A stretch of 64,000 nucleotides of DNA from Streptomyces durocortorensis (GCF_031760065.1 NZ_CP134500.1:1984001-2048000), one strand, 5' to 3'. Shown: positions 35,845 to 46,758, counted from the stretch's first letter. The notes: a model not told the origin generated them from the sequence alone. Program-made: numbers and translations.

Positions 35845-37917
35845 TCAGTCCGCGTGCAGCACCAGCAGGGCCACGTCGTCGTCCGGCGGCTGCTCGGCGA
35901 ACTCGTGAACCGCACGTCGGATGCGCTCGGCCGTCGCGTCGGCGGGCAGCCCGGCGCACCCTGCGAGCACCCGGGCCAGCCCGTCCCCGTCGTCGAACAT
36001 CAGCGGGCCCGACCGCCGCTCGGTCACCCCGTCGGTGACGCAGAGCAGGCTGTCCCCGGGCGCCAGGTCGAAGGTCTGGCTCTCGTACGCCACCTCCTCC
36101 AGCACCCCCAGCAGCACCTGCGGCTCGGCCGCCGGGCGTACGGAGCCGTCGGGCCGCAGCAGCAGGGGCAGCGGATGCCCGGCGCTGGCCACCGTGCAGC
36201 GGACCCCGCCGCCGGCCAGCGGCACGACCTCCCCGTACAGCAGGGACAGGAACCGGGACTGCGAGCCGTCGTGGAGCTGCTGTCCCCCGGCGGCGGCGAC
36301 CATCAGGGCGGCTGCCTCGGCGGCCTCCATGGCGTCGTCGAGGAGCAGCCGGTTGAGCCGGTCCAGCACCTCTCCGACGCCGAAGCCCTCCCGGGAGAGC
36401 AGCCGCAGCCAGGGGCGGGCGAGGCCGGTGACGACGGCGGCCTCGGGGCCTGAGCCCTGGACGTCGCCGAGGACGAAGCACCAGCGGTCGCCGGGGCACG
36501 GGAAGACGTCGTAGAAGTCGCCGCCGACCACTCCGTCGTCGCTCGGTTCGTAGACGAGGGCGCTGGTGACGCCGGGGATGTCGGCGACCTTGCTGGGGAG
36601 CAGGCCGCGCTGGAGGATGCGGCTGATGGTGGCCTGCCGGGTGTACGCGCGGGCCGCGCCGACGGCGAGGCCGAGGCGACGTACGAAGTCCTCGATGAGT
36701 GACGCGACCGCCTCCGGGACCTGGGCGACGCCTTCACGCCCGACTAGGACGGTCCCGAGCGCGCGGCCGCCGGCGGTGATCCGGAAGGCGAGCGCGGCGC
36801 CGTCGCGGCTGCCGGGGTGCGAGGGCGGGGTGTACTCGCGGACCGCCTCGGCGTGGTGGGCGTCCCAGGCGTGGTGGATGTCGTCGCCGTGACGGGCGTC
36901 CTCGGTGTGGCGGGCGTCCCCGGCATGGTGGATGCCTTCGCCGTGACGGGCGTCTTCGCCGCGGTGGGCGGGCCAGGGCACGGGGACGGATACAGGGCCG
37001 GAGCCTATACCGGCCGGGAGGCGTAGGGGTTCCCTCTCCAGGGCCGTACGCAAGGGCTCGGCGCCGGTCTCGTCGCTGTGCCAGACCCGGGCGAGCCGGG
37101 GTTCGGCGGCCGGTCCCCCGCCCTCGGCCTCCAGCCAGATCGCGCACCAGTCCGCGAGGCGGGGCACCAGCAGCTGGCCCGCTATGGCGGCCACCAGGTC
37201 CTCGTCGAGCTGCCCGGCGAGCAGGTCGGACGCCTCGGCGAGGAAGGCCGGGGCGCCCCGGCCGTCCCAGACCGCGTCGTCGCGTTCGGTGCGCCGGGCG
37301 GCGGGGGCGAGGATCCGGGCGGCGCGCAGACCACGCCGGAGGGCGTCCTGGTCGGGCCGGGCGGGCGGGCCACTCCAGTCGTCGACGGGGAGGCGGGCCC
37401 AGACGGTCTTGAGGCCGGTGCGGTAGGTGATGCCCCAGGACTCGGCGAGGGAGGCGACGAGCTGGAGCCCCCGGCCGTACTCGGCGGGGTCGGGCGGGGC
37501 GGCGGGGGCCTCGACGGGCGGTTCGTCGCCGCTCACCGGGCGGGCCGGGTGGTGGTCGGTGACCTCCAGCACGAGGGCGGCCGTCGGCTCCTCGCCACCC
37601 GCCACCTCCGGCCCGGGGACCTCAAACCTCAGCACGAGGTCGACCGTGGTCCCGGCGTGCACGACGGCGTTGGTGACCAGCTCATTGGTGACGGTCACGG
37701 CATCGTCCGCGAGCCGGTCGTTGAAGCCCACGGCAGCGGGCACCCCGAGCCCGGTCCACTCCGCGAGCGCCGCCCGCACGAACCGGCGGGCGGCGGACGG
37801 GGCGAGGGGTGTTCCGGGCAGGCTGGTGCGGCTGACCGGGCACGGGCCGTGTGCGTACCCGGCACGAGTGGTACCGGGACGCTGCACGGTGTCCCGCTGC
37901 AAGGGGATGGGTGCCAC
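35845..37917 (-). CDS. SpoIIE/PP2C phosphatase with HATPase and GAF-like domains
   Basis: 690 residues. An RsbW-like HATPase_c domain (about 20-165; DAVTVTNELVTNAVVHAG, EYGRGLQLVASLAESWG) is followed by a GAF-like region (about 215-430) and a C-terminal PP2C/SpoIIE domain (about 445-690; VGGDFYDVF, LGDVQGSGPEAA, CVTDGVTERR, DDDVALLVLH, the metal-binding Asp residues). It probably controls an anti-sigma-factor antagonist in partner switching. The GTG at 37917 is chosen for its AGGAG box. A His/Asp-rich 18-residue tandem repeat interrupts the middle. Confidence 0.92.
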   Translation of the reverse strand: MAPIPLQRDTVQRPGTTRAGYAHGPCPVSRTSLPGTPLAPSAARRFVRAALAEWTGLGVPAAVGFNDRLADDAVTVTNELVTNAVVHAGTTVDLVLRFEVPGPEVAGGEEPTAALVLEVTDHHPARPVSGDEPPVEAPAAPPDPAEYGRGLQLVASLAESWGITYRTGLKTVWARLPVDDWSGPPARPDQDALRRGLRAARILAPAARRTERDDAVWDGRGAPAFLAEASDLLAGQLDEDLVAAIAGQLLVPRLADWCAIWLEAEGGGPAAEPRLARVWHSDETGAEPLRTALEREPLRLPAGIGSGPVSVPVPWPAHRGEDARHGEGIHHAGDARHTEDARHGDDIHHAWDAHHAEAVREYTPPSHPGSRDGAALAFRITAGGRALGTVLVGREGVAQVPEAVASLIEDFVRRLGLAVGAARAYTRQATISRILQRGLLPSKVADIPGVTSALVYEPSDDGVVGGDFYDVFPCPGDRWCFVLGDVQGSGPEAAVVTGLARPWLRLLSREGFGVGEVLDRLNRLLLDDAMEAAEAAALMVAAAGGQQLHDGSQSRFLSLLYGEVVPLAGGGVRCTVASAGHPLPLLLRPDGSVRPAAEPQVLLGVLEEVAYESQTFDLAPGDSLLCVTDGVTERRSGPLMFDDGDGLARVLAGCAGLPADATAERIRRAVHEFAEQPPDDDVALLVLHAD
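36847..36954 (-). repeat. 2 x 54-nt coding repeat (18 residues) in the SpoIIE-type phosphatase
   Basis: Units 36847-36900 and 36901-36954 encode DARHGDDIHHAWDAHHAE and DARHGEGIHHAGDARHTE, with a further partial copy upstream (to about 36968). They sit in the GAF-like region and add a His-rich loop. Confidence 0.85.
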
Positions 37918-38344
37918 AGTGCGGCTCCTACGGGTCCGACGACTCCGACAGAGTGACAGACCGGACGCACCCATAAGCACCGAGTTACCGAAGTGGTCGG
38001 AAAATCGAGCGGGGTCGAACGCAAGGCTTCGCGAAAGCTCGCACGGCCGAACACCGGAGCAGCAGCCGCGCGGCTTTCGGCGACCCTCGGCCGCACTCGC
38101 CGCGGCGCGCGCAGGATGCCCGCACGCCAAAGCCGGTACGGGCGGGGTCGCCGCACGTGGACCGTCGTGCGAGCGGTGCCGCGCGTGGCCGGTCTCACCG
38201 TCCCCGCCGGGCCTGAAGCGCCTCGGGGGACCGTGCGGTGCACGTGCAGCGGGCGGGGAACCCGGGCCCGTGAGGGTCCGGACTCCCCGCCCGTGCCGGT
38301 CCGGGGCCGAGCCCCCGGACGGTTCGTGGTGGAGCCGACGGCTC
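37918..38344. other. 427-nt gap between SpoIIE-type phosphatase and acyl-CoA ligase
   Basis: Open frames exist on both strands but none has a ribosome binding site or recognisable protein pattern, so no gene is called. The right end holds the terminator at 38299-38320 and an imperfect GC stem (about 38252-38292). The left end must hold the promoter of the phosphatase gene. Confidence 0.5.
38299..38320 (-). terminator. acyl-CoA ligase terminator hairpin
   Basis: GTCCGGGG (38299-38306) with CCCCGGAC (38313-38320), 6-nt loop, 25 nt beyond the ligase stop. Confidence 0.65.
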
Positions 38345-40234
<1,890 letters not shown>

Positions 40235-40551
40235 GACGTCCTCCGGGCCTGCGGCATTGCTACGACCGGCTTCTTTGATACGGCGACTGCTGATGTTCCT
40301 GTGCTGCGCAACCTGCTTGTTCGGCTTGTTTAACTGGCCAGTAACCATCGAGTCGTGATCAGAGTAGAGCGCACTCGTCCACCACGTAAGAGGCAACGGG
40401 CCGCCGCTTTCATAACGAAAGGGCCCTCACCACCGCACGGTACTGCGGTGATGAGGACCCTCGGGCTTCGACGCGGGGCCGCATTCCTGCCTTGTCCCCG
40501 GCTGCTTCCCGCCCTTGCTCTCCCGGCTTCTTCGTGCCTTGCTCTCCCGGG
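40235..40551. other. 317-nt gap between the ligase and lepA
   Basis: The stretch holds the ligase promoter region (relatively AT-rich, 40240-40400), the lepA terminator (40420-40461) and the lepA tail repeats (40491-40551). No gene is seen. Confidence 0.6.
40420..40461 (-). terminator. lepA terminator hairpin
   Basis: 18-bp arms 40420-40437 and 40444-40461, G-U wobbles on the minus-strand RNA, followed there by TTCGTTATG. A convincing intrinsic terminator about 90 nt beyond the stop, after the tail repeats. Confidence 0.85.
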
Positions 40552-40575
40552 CTACTTCTTGCCCTTGCTCTCCCC
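40491..40575 (-). repeat. tandem array (3 copies plus a fragment) at the lepA stop
   Basis: Core CTTGCTCTCCCG at 40514-40525, 40538-40549 and 40564-40575 (last base C), periods 24 and 26, plus a degraded copy at 40491-40500. The rightmost copy is the coding 3' end (ESKGKK plus TAG at 40552-40554); the others lie downstream of the stop. Confidence 0.9.
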
Positions 40576-42426
40576 GGCGGACTCGTCGGTGGACAGGACG
40601 GAGATGAAGGCATCCTGCGGCACCTCCACGTTGCCGACCATCTTCATCCGCTTCTTGCCCTCCTTCTGCTTCTCCAGCAGCTTCCGCTTACGGGAGATGT
40701 CACCGCCGTAGCACTTGGCGAGGACGTCCTTGCGGATGGCGCGGACGGTCTCACGGGCGATGACCCGGGAGCCGATGGCCGCCTGGATCGGCACCTCGAA
40801 GTTCTGCCGCGGGATGAGCTTCTGGAGCTTGGCGACGAGCCGGACACCGTACGCGTACGCCTTGTCCTTGTGGGTGACCGCGGAGAACGCGTCCACCTTG
40901 TCGCCGTGCAGCAGGATGTCGACCTTGACGAGGTGGGCCGACTGCTCGCCGGTGGGCTCGTAGTCGAGGGAGGCGTAACCCCGCGTCTTGGACTTCAGCT
41001 GGTCGAAGAAGTCGAAGACGATCTCGGCGAGCGGCAGGGTGTAGCGGATCTCGACCCGGTCCTCGGAGAGGTAGTCCATGCCGAGCAGGGTGCCGCGCCG
41101 GCTCTGGCACAGCTCCATGATCGCGCCGATGAACTCGCTGGGGGCCAGCACCGTGGCGCGCACGACCGGCTCGTGCACCTTGTCGATCTTCCCCTCGGGG
41201 AACTCGCTCGGGTTGGTGACGATGTGCTCGGTGCCGTCCTCCATCTCGACCCGGTAGACCACGTTGGGCGCGGTGGCGATCAGGTCGAGGCCGAACTCGC
41301 GCTCCAGCCGCTCGCGGACCACGTCCAGGTGGAGCAGGCCGAGAAAGCCGACGCGGAAGCCGAAGCCGAGCGCGGCGGAGGTCTCCGGCTCGTAGACCAG
41401 GGCGGCGTCGTTGAGCTGGAGCTTGTCGAGCGCCTCGCGCAGGTCGGGGTAGTCCGAGCCGTCCAGCGGATACAGCCCCGAGAAGACCATCGGCTTCGGG
41501 TCCTTGTAACCGCCCAGCGCCTCGGTCGCCCCGTTGCTCAGCGAGGTGATCGTGTCACCGACCTTGGACTGCCGTACGTCCTTCACACCGGTGATGATGT
41601 AGCCGACCTCGCCCACGCCGATGCCGTCGGCCGGGGTCATCTCCGGGGAGGAGACGCCGATCTCCAGCAGCTCGTGGGTGGCGCCGGTCGACATCATCCT
41701 GATGCGCTCGCGCTTGTTGAGCTGACCGTCGACGACACGGACGTAGGTGACGACACCGCGATACGGGTCGTAGACCGAGTCGAAGATCATCGCGCGGGCG
41801 GCGGCGTCCGCGACCCCGACCGGGGCCGGAACATCCCGCACGACCCGGTCGAGCAGCGCGTCCACGCCCACGCCGGTCTTGGCGGAGACCTTGAGCACGT
41901 CCTCGGGCTGGCAGCCGATGAGGTTGGCCAGCTCCTCGGAGAACTTCTCCGGCTGTGCGGCCGGCAGGTCGATCTTGTTGAGCACCGGGACGATGGTGAG
42001 GTCGTTCTCCATCGCCAGGTAGAGGTTGGCCAGTGTCTGGGCCTCGATGCCCTGAGCGGCGTCGACCAGCAGGACCGTGCCCTCGCAGGCCGCGAGCGAA
42101 CGGGAGACCTCGTAGGTGAAGTCCACGTGGCCCGGGGTGTCGATCATGTTGAGGACATGGGTCCGGCTCTGGTCCTCGCCCTCGGTGGGCGCCCAGGGCA
42201 GCCGGACCGCCTGGGACTTGATGGTGATGCCGCGCTCGCGCTCGATGTCCATCCGGTCGAGGTACTGAGCACGCATCTGCCGCTGGTCGACCACTCCGGT
42301 CAGCTGAAGCATCCGGTCGGCGAGGGTCGACTTGCCGTGGTCGATGTGCGCGATGATGCAGAAATTGCGGATCAGCGCCGGGTCGGTACGGCTCGGCTCT
42401 GGCACGTTGGAAGGAGTCGCGGGCAC
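40552..42426 (-). CDS. lepA: elongation factor 4 (LepA)
   Basis: 624 residues. GTPase domain with [15 protein letters not shown] (G1), [15 protein letters not shown] (G3) and NKIDLPAA (G4); domain II; EF-G-like domains III and V; and the LepA-specific C-terminal domain ending [14 protein letters not shown]. It acts on ribosomes in initiation or back-translocation. The GTG start at 42426 gives an 18-residue extension before the GTPase. Divergent from rpsT. Confidence 0.97.
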   Translation of the reverse strand: MPATPSNVPEPSRTDPALIRNFCIIAHIDHGKSTLADRMLQLTGVVDQRQMRAQYLDRMDIERERGITIKSQAVRLPWAPTEGEDQSRTHVLNMIDTPGHVDFTYEVSRSLAACEGTVLLVDAAQGIEAQTLANLYLAMENDLTIVPVLNKIDLPAAQPEKFSEELANLIGCQPEDVLKVSAKTGVGVDALLDRVVRDVPAPVGVADAAARAMIFDSVYDPYRGVVTYVRVVDGQLNKRERIRMMSTGATHELLEIGVSSPEMTPADGIGVGEVGYIITGVKDVRQSKVGDTITSLSNGATEALGGYKDPKPMVFSGLYPLDGSDYPDLREALDKLQLNDAALVYEPETSAALGFGFRVGFLGLLHLDVVRERLEREFGLDLIATAPNVVYRVEMEDGTEHIVTNPSEFPEGKIDKVHEPVVRATVLAPSEFIGAIMELCQSRRGTLLGMDYLSEDRVEIRYTLPLAEIVFDFFDQLKSKTRGYASLDYEPTGEQSAHLVKVDILLHGDKVDAFSAVTHKDKAYAYGVRLVAKLQKLIPRQNFEVPIQAAIGSRVIARETVRAIRKDVLAKCYGGDISRKRKLLEKQKEGKKRMKMVGNVEVPQDAFISVLSTDESAGESKGKK

Positions 42427-42641
42427 GCAGGGTCCTGATTCTTGAGACGCCGAACGCCGTGTCTCGGGTCGATGTCGGGTCGGTCGGATCGATACGTAGG
42501 CTCCATCGTCCCACGCCTGCGGGACAGCGACCGGTTTGGGCCGGTCCGAGGGCGACTGCTACCGTGGACAGCTGTGCCTCGTGGCTCTCATCAGCGGCGT
42601 GGCGCACATAGAAGATCCAACGAACCTGAAAAGGCTCTTTC

Positions 42642-42908
42642 GTGGCGAACATCAAGTCCCAGATCAAGCGGAACAAGACCAACGAGAAGGCGCGCCTGCG
42701 CAACAAGGCCGTCAAGTCGTCGCTCAAGACCGCGATCCGCAAGGCCCGCGAGGCCGTCGTCGCGGGTGACGTCGAGAAGGCCACCACGGCCGTCCGCGAC
42801 GCCTCCCGTCAGCTCGACAAGGCTGTCTCGAAGGGTGTCATCCACAAGAACGCCGCCGCCAACAAGAAGTCGGCGCTGGCGTCCAAGGTTGCCTCCCTGC
42901 AGGCCTGA
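42642..42908 (+). CDS. rpsT: 30S ribosomal protein S20
   Basis: 88 residues, typical: [20 protein letters not shown], then [19 protein letters not shown] and [20 protein letters not shown], helical and Lys/Arg-rich. It binds the 5' domain of 16S rRNA early in assembly. GTG start (S20 mRNAs often use poor start codons for autogenous control). Convergent with holA. Confidence 0.97.
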   Translation: MANIKSQIKRNKTNEKARLRNKAVKSSLKTAIRKAREAVVAGDVEKATTAVRDASRQLDKAVSKGVIHKNAAANKKSALASKVASLQA

Positions 42909-43044
42909 GCTTCATCCCGAAGCTCACTGATGTGACCGCCGGAACGGACTCGACGGGCCCTCTCTCCCGTCCCTGACCGGCACCCCGCGCCGCACACCGA
43001 ACCTGCGTTCGCCACGCGGGTGCGGCGCACCAAGAGTGTGACCC

Positions 43045-43088
43045 GAAGCCCCGGTCTTCGATCTCCCCAGATCAAGGACCGGGGCTTC
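43045..43088 (+). terminator. rpsT terminator hairpin
   Basis: GAAGCCCCGGTC (43045-43056) pairs with GACCGGGGCTTC (43077-43088), with an inner GATCT/AGATC stem. Confidence 0.85.
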
Positions 43089-43105
43089 GGCATGTGCATA
43101 TCGGG

Positions 43106-43148
43106 CCCCGGGGTTGCCCCGGGATATACCTCCGGGGCAACCCCGGGG
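43106..43148. repeat. 17-bp perfect inverted repeat downstream of rpsT
   Basis: CCCCGGGGTTGCCCCGG (43106-43122) and its exact complement (43132-43148) with loop GATATACCT; GATAT occurs again just after (43150-43154). It may be a second, bidirectional terminator or a mobile hairpin (REP-like) unit. Confidence 0.75.
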
Positions 43149-43186
43149 GGATATCCAGGCCGTCCGGGGGGCCTCCGGACGACGCG

Positions 43187-43258
43187 GGGACACCCAGCCC
43201 GCCCCGGGACACCCAGCCCACTCGGGGCATGCCCAGCCCGTCCGGCGCTTGAGGACGG
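43187..43258. repeat. 3 x 19-nt array ending in a dispersed Streptomyces repeat motif
   Basis: GGGACACCCAGCCC at 43187 and 43206, and GGGCATGCCCAGCCC at 43225, period 19. The third runs into CCCGTCCGGCGCTTGAGGAC (about 43237-43256), a motif I recall as scattered in many Streptomyces intergenic regions. Related CCGTCCGG text occurs at 43161. The whole 42909-43331 gap contains no gene. Confidence 0.7.
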
Positions 43259-43331
43259 AACCGGCGCTCACACGAGAGCCCGCACGCAACGGCGAACCCT
43301 ATGGCGAACCGCCCACCGCGCCCCGAGAGGG

Positions 43332-44318
43332 CTACCGCCCCGACCTCGCCGCGCGGGCGACCACGACGACGGCCTTCTCCAGGGCGTACTCGGGATCGTC
43401 CCCTCCACCCTTCACTCCCGCATCCGCCGCCGCCACGGCCCGCAGGGCCACCGCGACCCCGTCCGGCGTCCACCCCCGCATCTGCTGCCGCACCCGGTCG
43501 ATCTTCCACGGAGGCATCCCCAGCTCCCGCGCGAGGTCGGCCGGCCGCCCGCCCCGCGCCGAGGACAGCTTCCCGATCGCCCGCACCCCCTGTGCCAGCG
43601 CACTGGTGATCAGCACGGGCGCGACCCCGGTCGACAACGACCACCGCAGTGCTTCCAGCGCCTCCGCCGCCCGTCCCTCGACCGCCCGGTCGGCGACGGT
43701 GAACGACGACGCCTCCGCCCGCCCCGTGTAGTAACGCCCGACGACCGCCTCGTCGATCGTGCCCTCGACATCCGCGATCAGCTGGGACACCGCACTGGCC
43801 AGCTCCCGCAGGTCGCTGCCGATGGAGTCGACCAGCGCCTGACAGGCCTCCGGTGTCGCGGACCGCCCATGGGTCCGGAACTCCGACCGTACGAACGAGA
43901 GCCGCTCGGCGGGCTTCGTGGTCTTCGGGCAGGCGACCTCCCGGGCACCCGCCTTGCGCGCCGCGTCCAGGAGCCCCTTGCCCTTGGCCCCGCCCGCGTG
44001 CAGCAGGACGAGCGTGATCTCCTCGACCGGCGCACCGAGATACGCCTTGACGTCCTTGACCGTGTCCGCCGCGAGGTCCTGCGCATTGCGCACGATCACG
44101 ACCTTGCGCTCGGCGAAGAGCGAGGGGCTGGTGAGCTCGGCGAGCGTGCCGGGCTGCAACTGGTCGGACGCCAGATCCCGTACGTCCGTATCGGCATCGG
44201 CAGCGCGCGCGGCCGCCACCACCTGCTGCACGGCACGGTCCAGGAGGAGGTCCTCCTGGCCCACAGCGAGCGTGACGGGGGCGAGCGGATCGTCGGTGGA
44301 ATTCTTCCTGGTGGCCAT
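43332..44318 (-). CDS. holA: DNA polymerase III delta subunit
   Basis: 328 residues. LAPVTLAVGQEDLLLDRAVQ (degenerate Walker A position), RKVVIVRNAQDL, VLLHAGGAKGKGLLDAARKA, then SDLRELASAVSQLIADVEGT and the C-terminal collar domain (RGGRPADLARELGMPPWKID). It opens the beta clamp within the clamp loader. The ATG at 44318 (MATRKNSTDDPL) is chosen; the longer frame to 44483 overlaps the neighbouring divergent promoter. Confidence 0.95.
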   Translation of the reverse strand: MATRKNSTDDPLAPVTLAVGQEDLLLDRAVQQVVAAARAADADTDVRDLASDQLQPGTLAELTSPSLFAERKVVIVRNAQDLAADTVKDVKAYLGAPVEEITLVLLHAGGAKGKGLLDAARKAGAREVACPKTTKPAERLSFVRSEFRTHGRSATPEACQALVDSIGSDLRELASAVSQLIADVEGTIDEAVVGRYYTGRAEASSFTVADRAVEGRAAEALEALRWSLSTGVAPVLITSALAQGVRAIGKLSSARGGRPADLARELGMPPWKIDRVRQQMRGWTPDGVAVALRAVAAADAGVKGGGDDPEYALEKAVVVVARAARSGR

Positions 44319-44394
44319 CGCGATCCAGCATCCCACGGCCCACTGACAGCCGGGGCGCCCCGTCGCCCGGGGGCCCGTGTCCGAGAATGGGCGG

Positions 44395-44640
44395 GTGAGC
44401 GATGTGAGACACGTACTGGTGCTGCCCGACCGCGACGCCGCGGAGGAGGTGGCCGGGGAGCTGGCCGACCGCTTCGGGGTCACCGAGGAGCCTCAGCTCG
44501 TACGGGATGCCCTGGCCGGTGAGGACGACGCCGAGGACGCCCAGTGGCTGGTGGTCGTGGAGGACGCGGCCGGGCGCCTGGACCCGGCCGCGCTGGACGC
44601 GTTCGTCGCGGAGTACGAGGGGTGGCTGGAGGCCCCGTAA
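44395..44640 (+). CDS. small acidic conserved protein
   Basis: 81 residues from GTG 44395 (GTG 44377 is an alternative). The sequence VRHVLVLPDRDAAEEVAGEL, then QWLVVVEDAAGRLDPAALDA and EYEGWLE, suggests a small alpha/beta protein, soluble and very acidic. I know similar Streptomyces proteins only as hypothetical. Divergent from holA. The last codons and TAA are tandemly duplicated (15-nt period). Confidence 0.75.
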   Translation: MSDVRHVLVLPDRDAAEEVAGELADRFGVTEEPQLVRDALAGEDDAEDAQWLVVVEDAAGRLDPAALDAFVAEYEGWLEAP

Positions 44641-44655
44641 CCGGAGCCCCCGTAA
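44628..44655 (+). repeat. 15-nt tandem duplication across a stop codon
   Basis: GGAGGCCCCGTAA (44628-44640) and GGAGCCCCCGTAA (44643-44655). The first ends with the real TAA; the second repeats it in frame five codons later. Confidence 0.8.
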
Positions 44656-44686
44656 GACCTCCCCGGGACTCCGCAGGGCCCGGCCC

Positions 44687-44720
44687 TCACCCCCTGCCCG
44701 CACCCCGGCCCCTCACCCCC
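44687..44720 (-). repeat. 26-nt repeat at the yceI stop
   Basis: TCACCCCC preceded by CCGGCCC(C) at 44687-44694 and 44713-44720, period 26. The second holds the YceI stop (TCA on the plus strand, 44713-44715). Confidence 0.7.
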
Positions 44721-45606
44721 GGGGAACGGTCTGGATGTCCAGGTCGATGGCGATGCTGGAGCCCACCGCGGCGATCCCGCGCGCCAGCATCGTCTGCCAG
44801 GTGAGCGTGAAGTCCTCGCGGTGCAGTTCGGTGGTGGCCCGGCAGGCGGCGCGCGGATCACCCTCCAAACCGTTGCCGAGACCGAGGTACCTCGTGTCCA
44901 GCGTCACCGTGCGGCTGACCCCGTGCAGGGTCAGCGCCCCGGTCACCCCCCAGCGGTTGCCGCCGCGGTGGACGAAGCGCTCGCTGTAGAACTCCAGCGT
45001 CGGGTAGCGGCCGACGTCGAGGAAGTCGCCGGAGCGCAGGTGGTCGTCGCGCATCTGCACATTGGTGTCGATCGACGCCGCGTCGATGATCACGTGCATG
45101 GCGGAGTCCTCCATGCGGTCGGCGATCCGGACCGCACCGGCGAAGGTGTTGAACCGGCCGTGGATGCGCGCCAGGCCGATGTGCCGGGCGGTGAAGCCGA
45201 TCTGCGAGTGGTTCGGGTCGATGTCCCATTCGCCGGGAGCGGGCAGCTGCTGAGGCTGGGCCACTTGAAGGGTCACATCTCCCAGGGTGGCGTGCGCCCC
45301 TTGGCCGACCGTCGCCGCTCCGTGGAACGGGGTGAAGCCCTCGGCCGTGACCGCGAGCCGGTACTCGCCCGCCGGGACCGTGGCCAGCACGCTGCCGAAG
45401 GGGTCCGTCTCGCCACCCACCACCTTGCGCCCCGCCCCGTCCGTGACGACGAACTCGGCCTGCTGGACAGGTTCGTTGACCGGGTCCAGCACCCGGCAAC
45501 TGAGAACGCCCGCGGAACGGTGCACCCGGACTCCCGCGAGCGCCCCACCGCGCCCCGCGCCTGCCTGGCTCCGGCTTCCCTTGCTTCCCAGCCAACGGCC
45601 GAACAT
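44713..45606 (-). CDS. YceI-family protein with N-terminal carboxypeptidase-regulatory-like domain
   Basis: 297 residues. The N-terminal part (about 25-115; VLDPVNEPVQQAEFVVTDGA, SVLATVPAGEYRLAVTAEGF) resembles a CarboxypepD_reg beta sandwich. The C-terminal part (about 125-297; PGEWDIDPNHSQIGFTARHI, GRFNTFAGAV, WGVTGALTLHGVSRTVTLD) is a YceI lipocalin-like barrel that binds isoprenoid lipids. There is no signal peptide, so it is probably cytosolic. The ATG at 45606 has CGGAGAAG upstream. Confidence 0.9.
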   Translation of the reverse strand: MFGRWLGSKGSRSQAGAGRGGALAGVRVHRSAGVLSCRVLDPVNEPVQQAEFVVTDGAGRKVVGGETDPFGSVLATVPAGEYRLAVTAEGFTPFHGAATVGQGAHATLGDVTLQVAQPQQLPAPGEWDIDPNHSQIGFTARHIGLARIHGRFNTFAGAVRIADRMEDSAMHVIIDAASIDTNVQMRDDHLRSGDFLDVGRYPTLEFYSERFVHRGGNRWGVTGALTLHGVSRTVTLDTRYLGLGNGLEGDPRAACRATTELHREDFTLTWQTMLARGIAAVGSSIAIDLDIQTVPRG

Positions 45607-45768
45607 CTTCTCCGTACCCCCAGGGGCGCTTCGCACTTCAGGGCCCCTGACAGATGGACGTCGTTGTCGGAGCAGCGGCCCGCCGACGAGCATGCATTCG
45701 ATCACTGTTGCGGCGTTCGAGGCAAACGGAGTGCATCGTAAGGTCTTGTGCCGAGCTGTACGCAGGTG

Positions 45769-46758
45769 TTACCTAAGGTCCGAATTTCCGTCCCCCAGGA
45801 AGCGTCCCCGGACCTCGGGAACCCGGGAGAGCCGCAGCCCGAAGTGGTCCCGGTAGGCGGCCAGCACCTCCTCGTCCGTGGCCAGCTCCGTACGGTGCCG
45901 CTCGCCGCCGACCGTGGTGATCAGGGCCCGTCGGCTCAAGGTCACCCGCCCGGTATCCGTGCACCGTGAGCACACCAGGGAGCGGGTGAAGTGGGAGTCC
46001 GGCGAGGTGCGGTGGTACCAGGCCCCGCCCCGGAACTCCGTCAGCGTCCGCGGCCGCAGGTCCAGCCGGAACTGCCGCGAGCCGCCGCGCAGCAGATCCA
46101 GGTCCCCCTCCGGCGCCGCCCGGAACCGGAACACACCCCGGGGGTCCTCCTGTTCCGTCAAGTCCGCCAGCGCCAGCGGCCTCAGCGCGTGGTCGCCGAA
46201 CCCGACGTCCGCCAGCCAGGGCCCCGTACCGTCCTCGGTCTCCACCCGCAGCGCCATGTGGTCGTACGGGATGCCCAGGCGGCCGCCGTCACCGAAGACG
46301 CGGGCCTGGAGCAGGCTCACCCGGAAGCCGAGCGCCCGCAGCAACGCGCCGAACGCGCCGTTCAGTTCGTAGCAGAAGCCGCCCCTCCCACCGATCACCT
46401 TGTCCAGAAGCGCCTGTTCCTCCAGCACGATGTCCTCACCGAGGTGAATCGACAGATTCTCGAAGGGCACGGACAGCAGGTGCCTGCGCTGGAGCTCGCG
46501 CAGCGCCTCGATGTCGGCCCGCGCCGGCCGGTCCGCGCCGATCCGGTCGAGATAGGCGCGGACCGTGCCGTCCGTGACACCGTCGGCCCCGGAGCGGTCG
46601 GGGCCCCTGGTCGACGCGAGCGAGGCTGCCGAGGCAGTCGAGGCATCGGAAGCGGCTGAGGTGGTCGACGCAGCTGAGGCGCCTGAGGTGATCGAGGCAT
46701 CAGAGGCAGCTGAGGTGGTCGAGGCATCGGAGGCCGGGTGTGGCTGTGGCAAGGTCAT
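45769..46758 (-). CDS. nat: arylamine N-acetyltransferase
   Basis: 329 residues. The catalytic Cys is in GGRGGFCYELNGAFGALLRA; the His/Asp partners lie in YDHMALRVE and WLADVGFGD; N-terminal YLDRIGADRPARADIEALRE and HLLSVPFENLSIHLGE are typical. It transfers acetyl from acetyl-CoA to aromatic amines, hydrazines or a biosynthetic aniline. The first 53 residues are a Ser/Ala/Thr-rich nine-residue tandem repeat, unusual for NAT. An in-frame GTG at about residue 61 could be the true start. Confidence 0.92.
   Translation of the reverse strand: MTLPQPHPASDASTTSAASDASITSGASAASTTSAASDASTASAASLASTRGPDRSGADGVTDGTVRAYLDRIGADRPARADIEALRELQRRHLLSVPFENLSIHLGEDIVLEEQALLDKVIGGRGGFCYELNGAFGALLRALGFRVSLLQARVFGDGGRLGIPYDHMALRVETEDGTGPWLADVGFGDHALRPLALADLTEQEDPRGVFRFRAAPEGDLDLLRGGSRQFRLDLRPRTLTEFRGGAWYHRTSPDSHFTRSLVCSRCTDTGRVTLSRRALITTVGGERHRTELATDEEVLAAYRDHFGLRLSRVPEVRGRFLGDGNSDLR
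46603..46734 (-). repeat. 27-nt tandem array at the nat 5' end
   Basis: Five units of nine codons (ASDASTTSA, ASDASITSG, ASAASTTSA, ASDASTASA, ASLASTRG-) spanning residues 9-52 of the nat frame. Confidence 0.88.
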
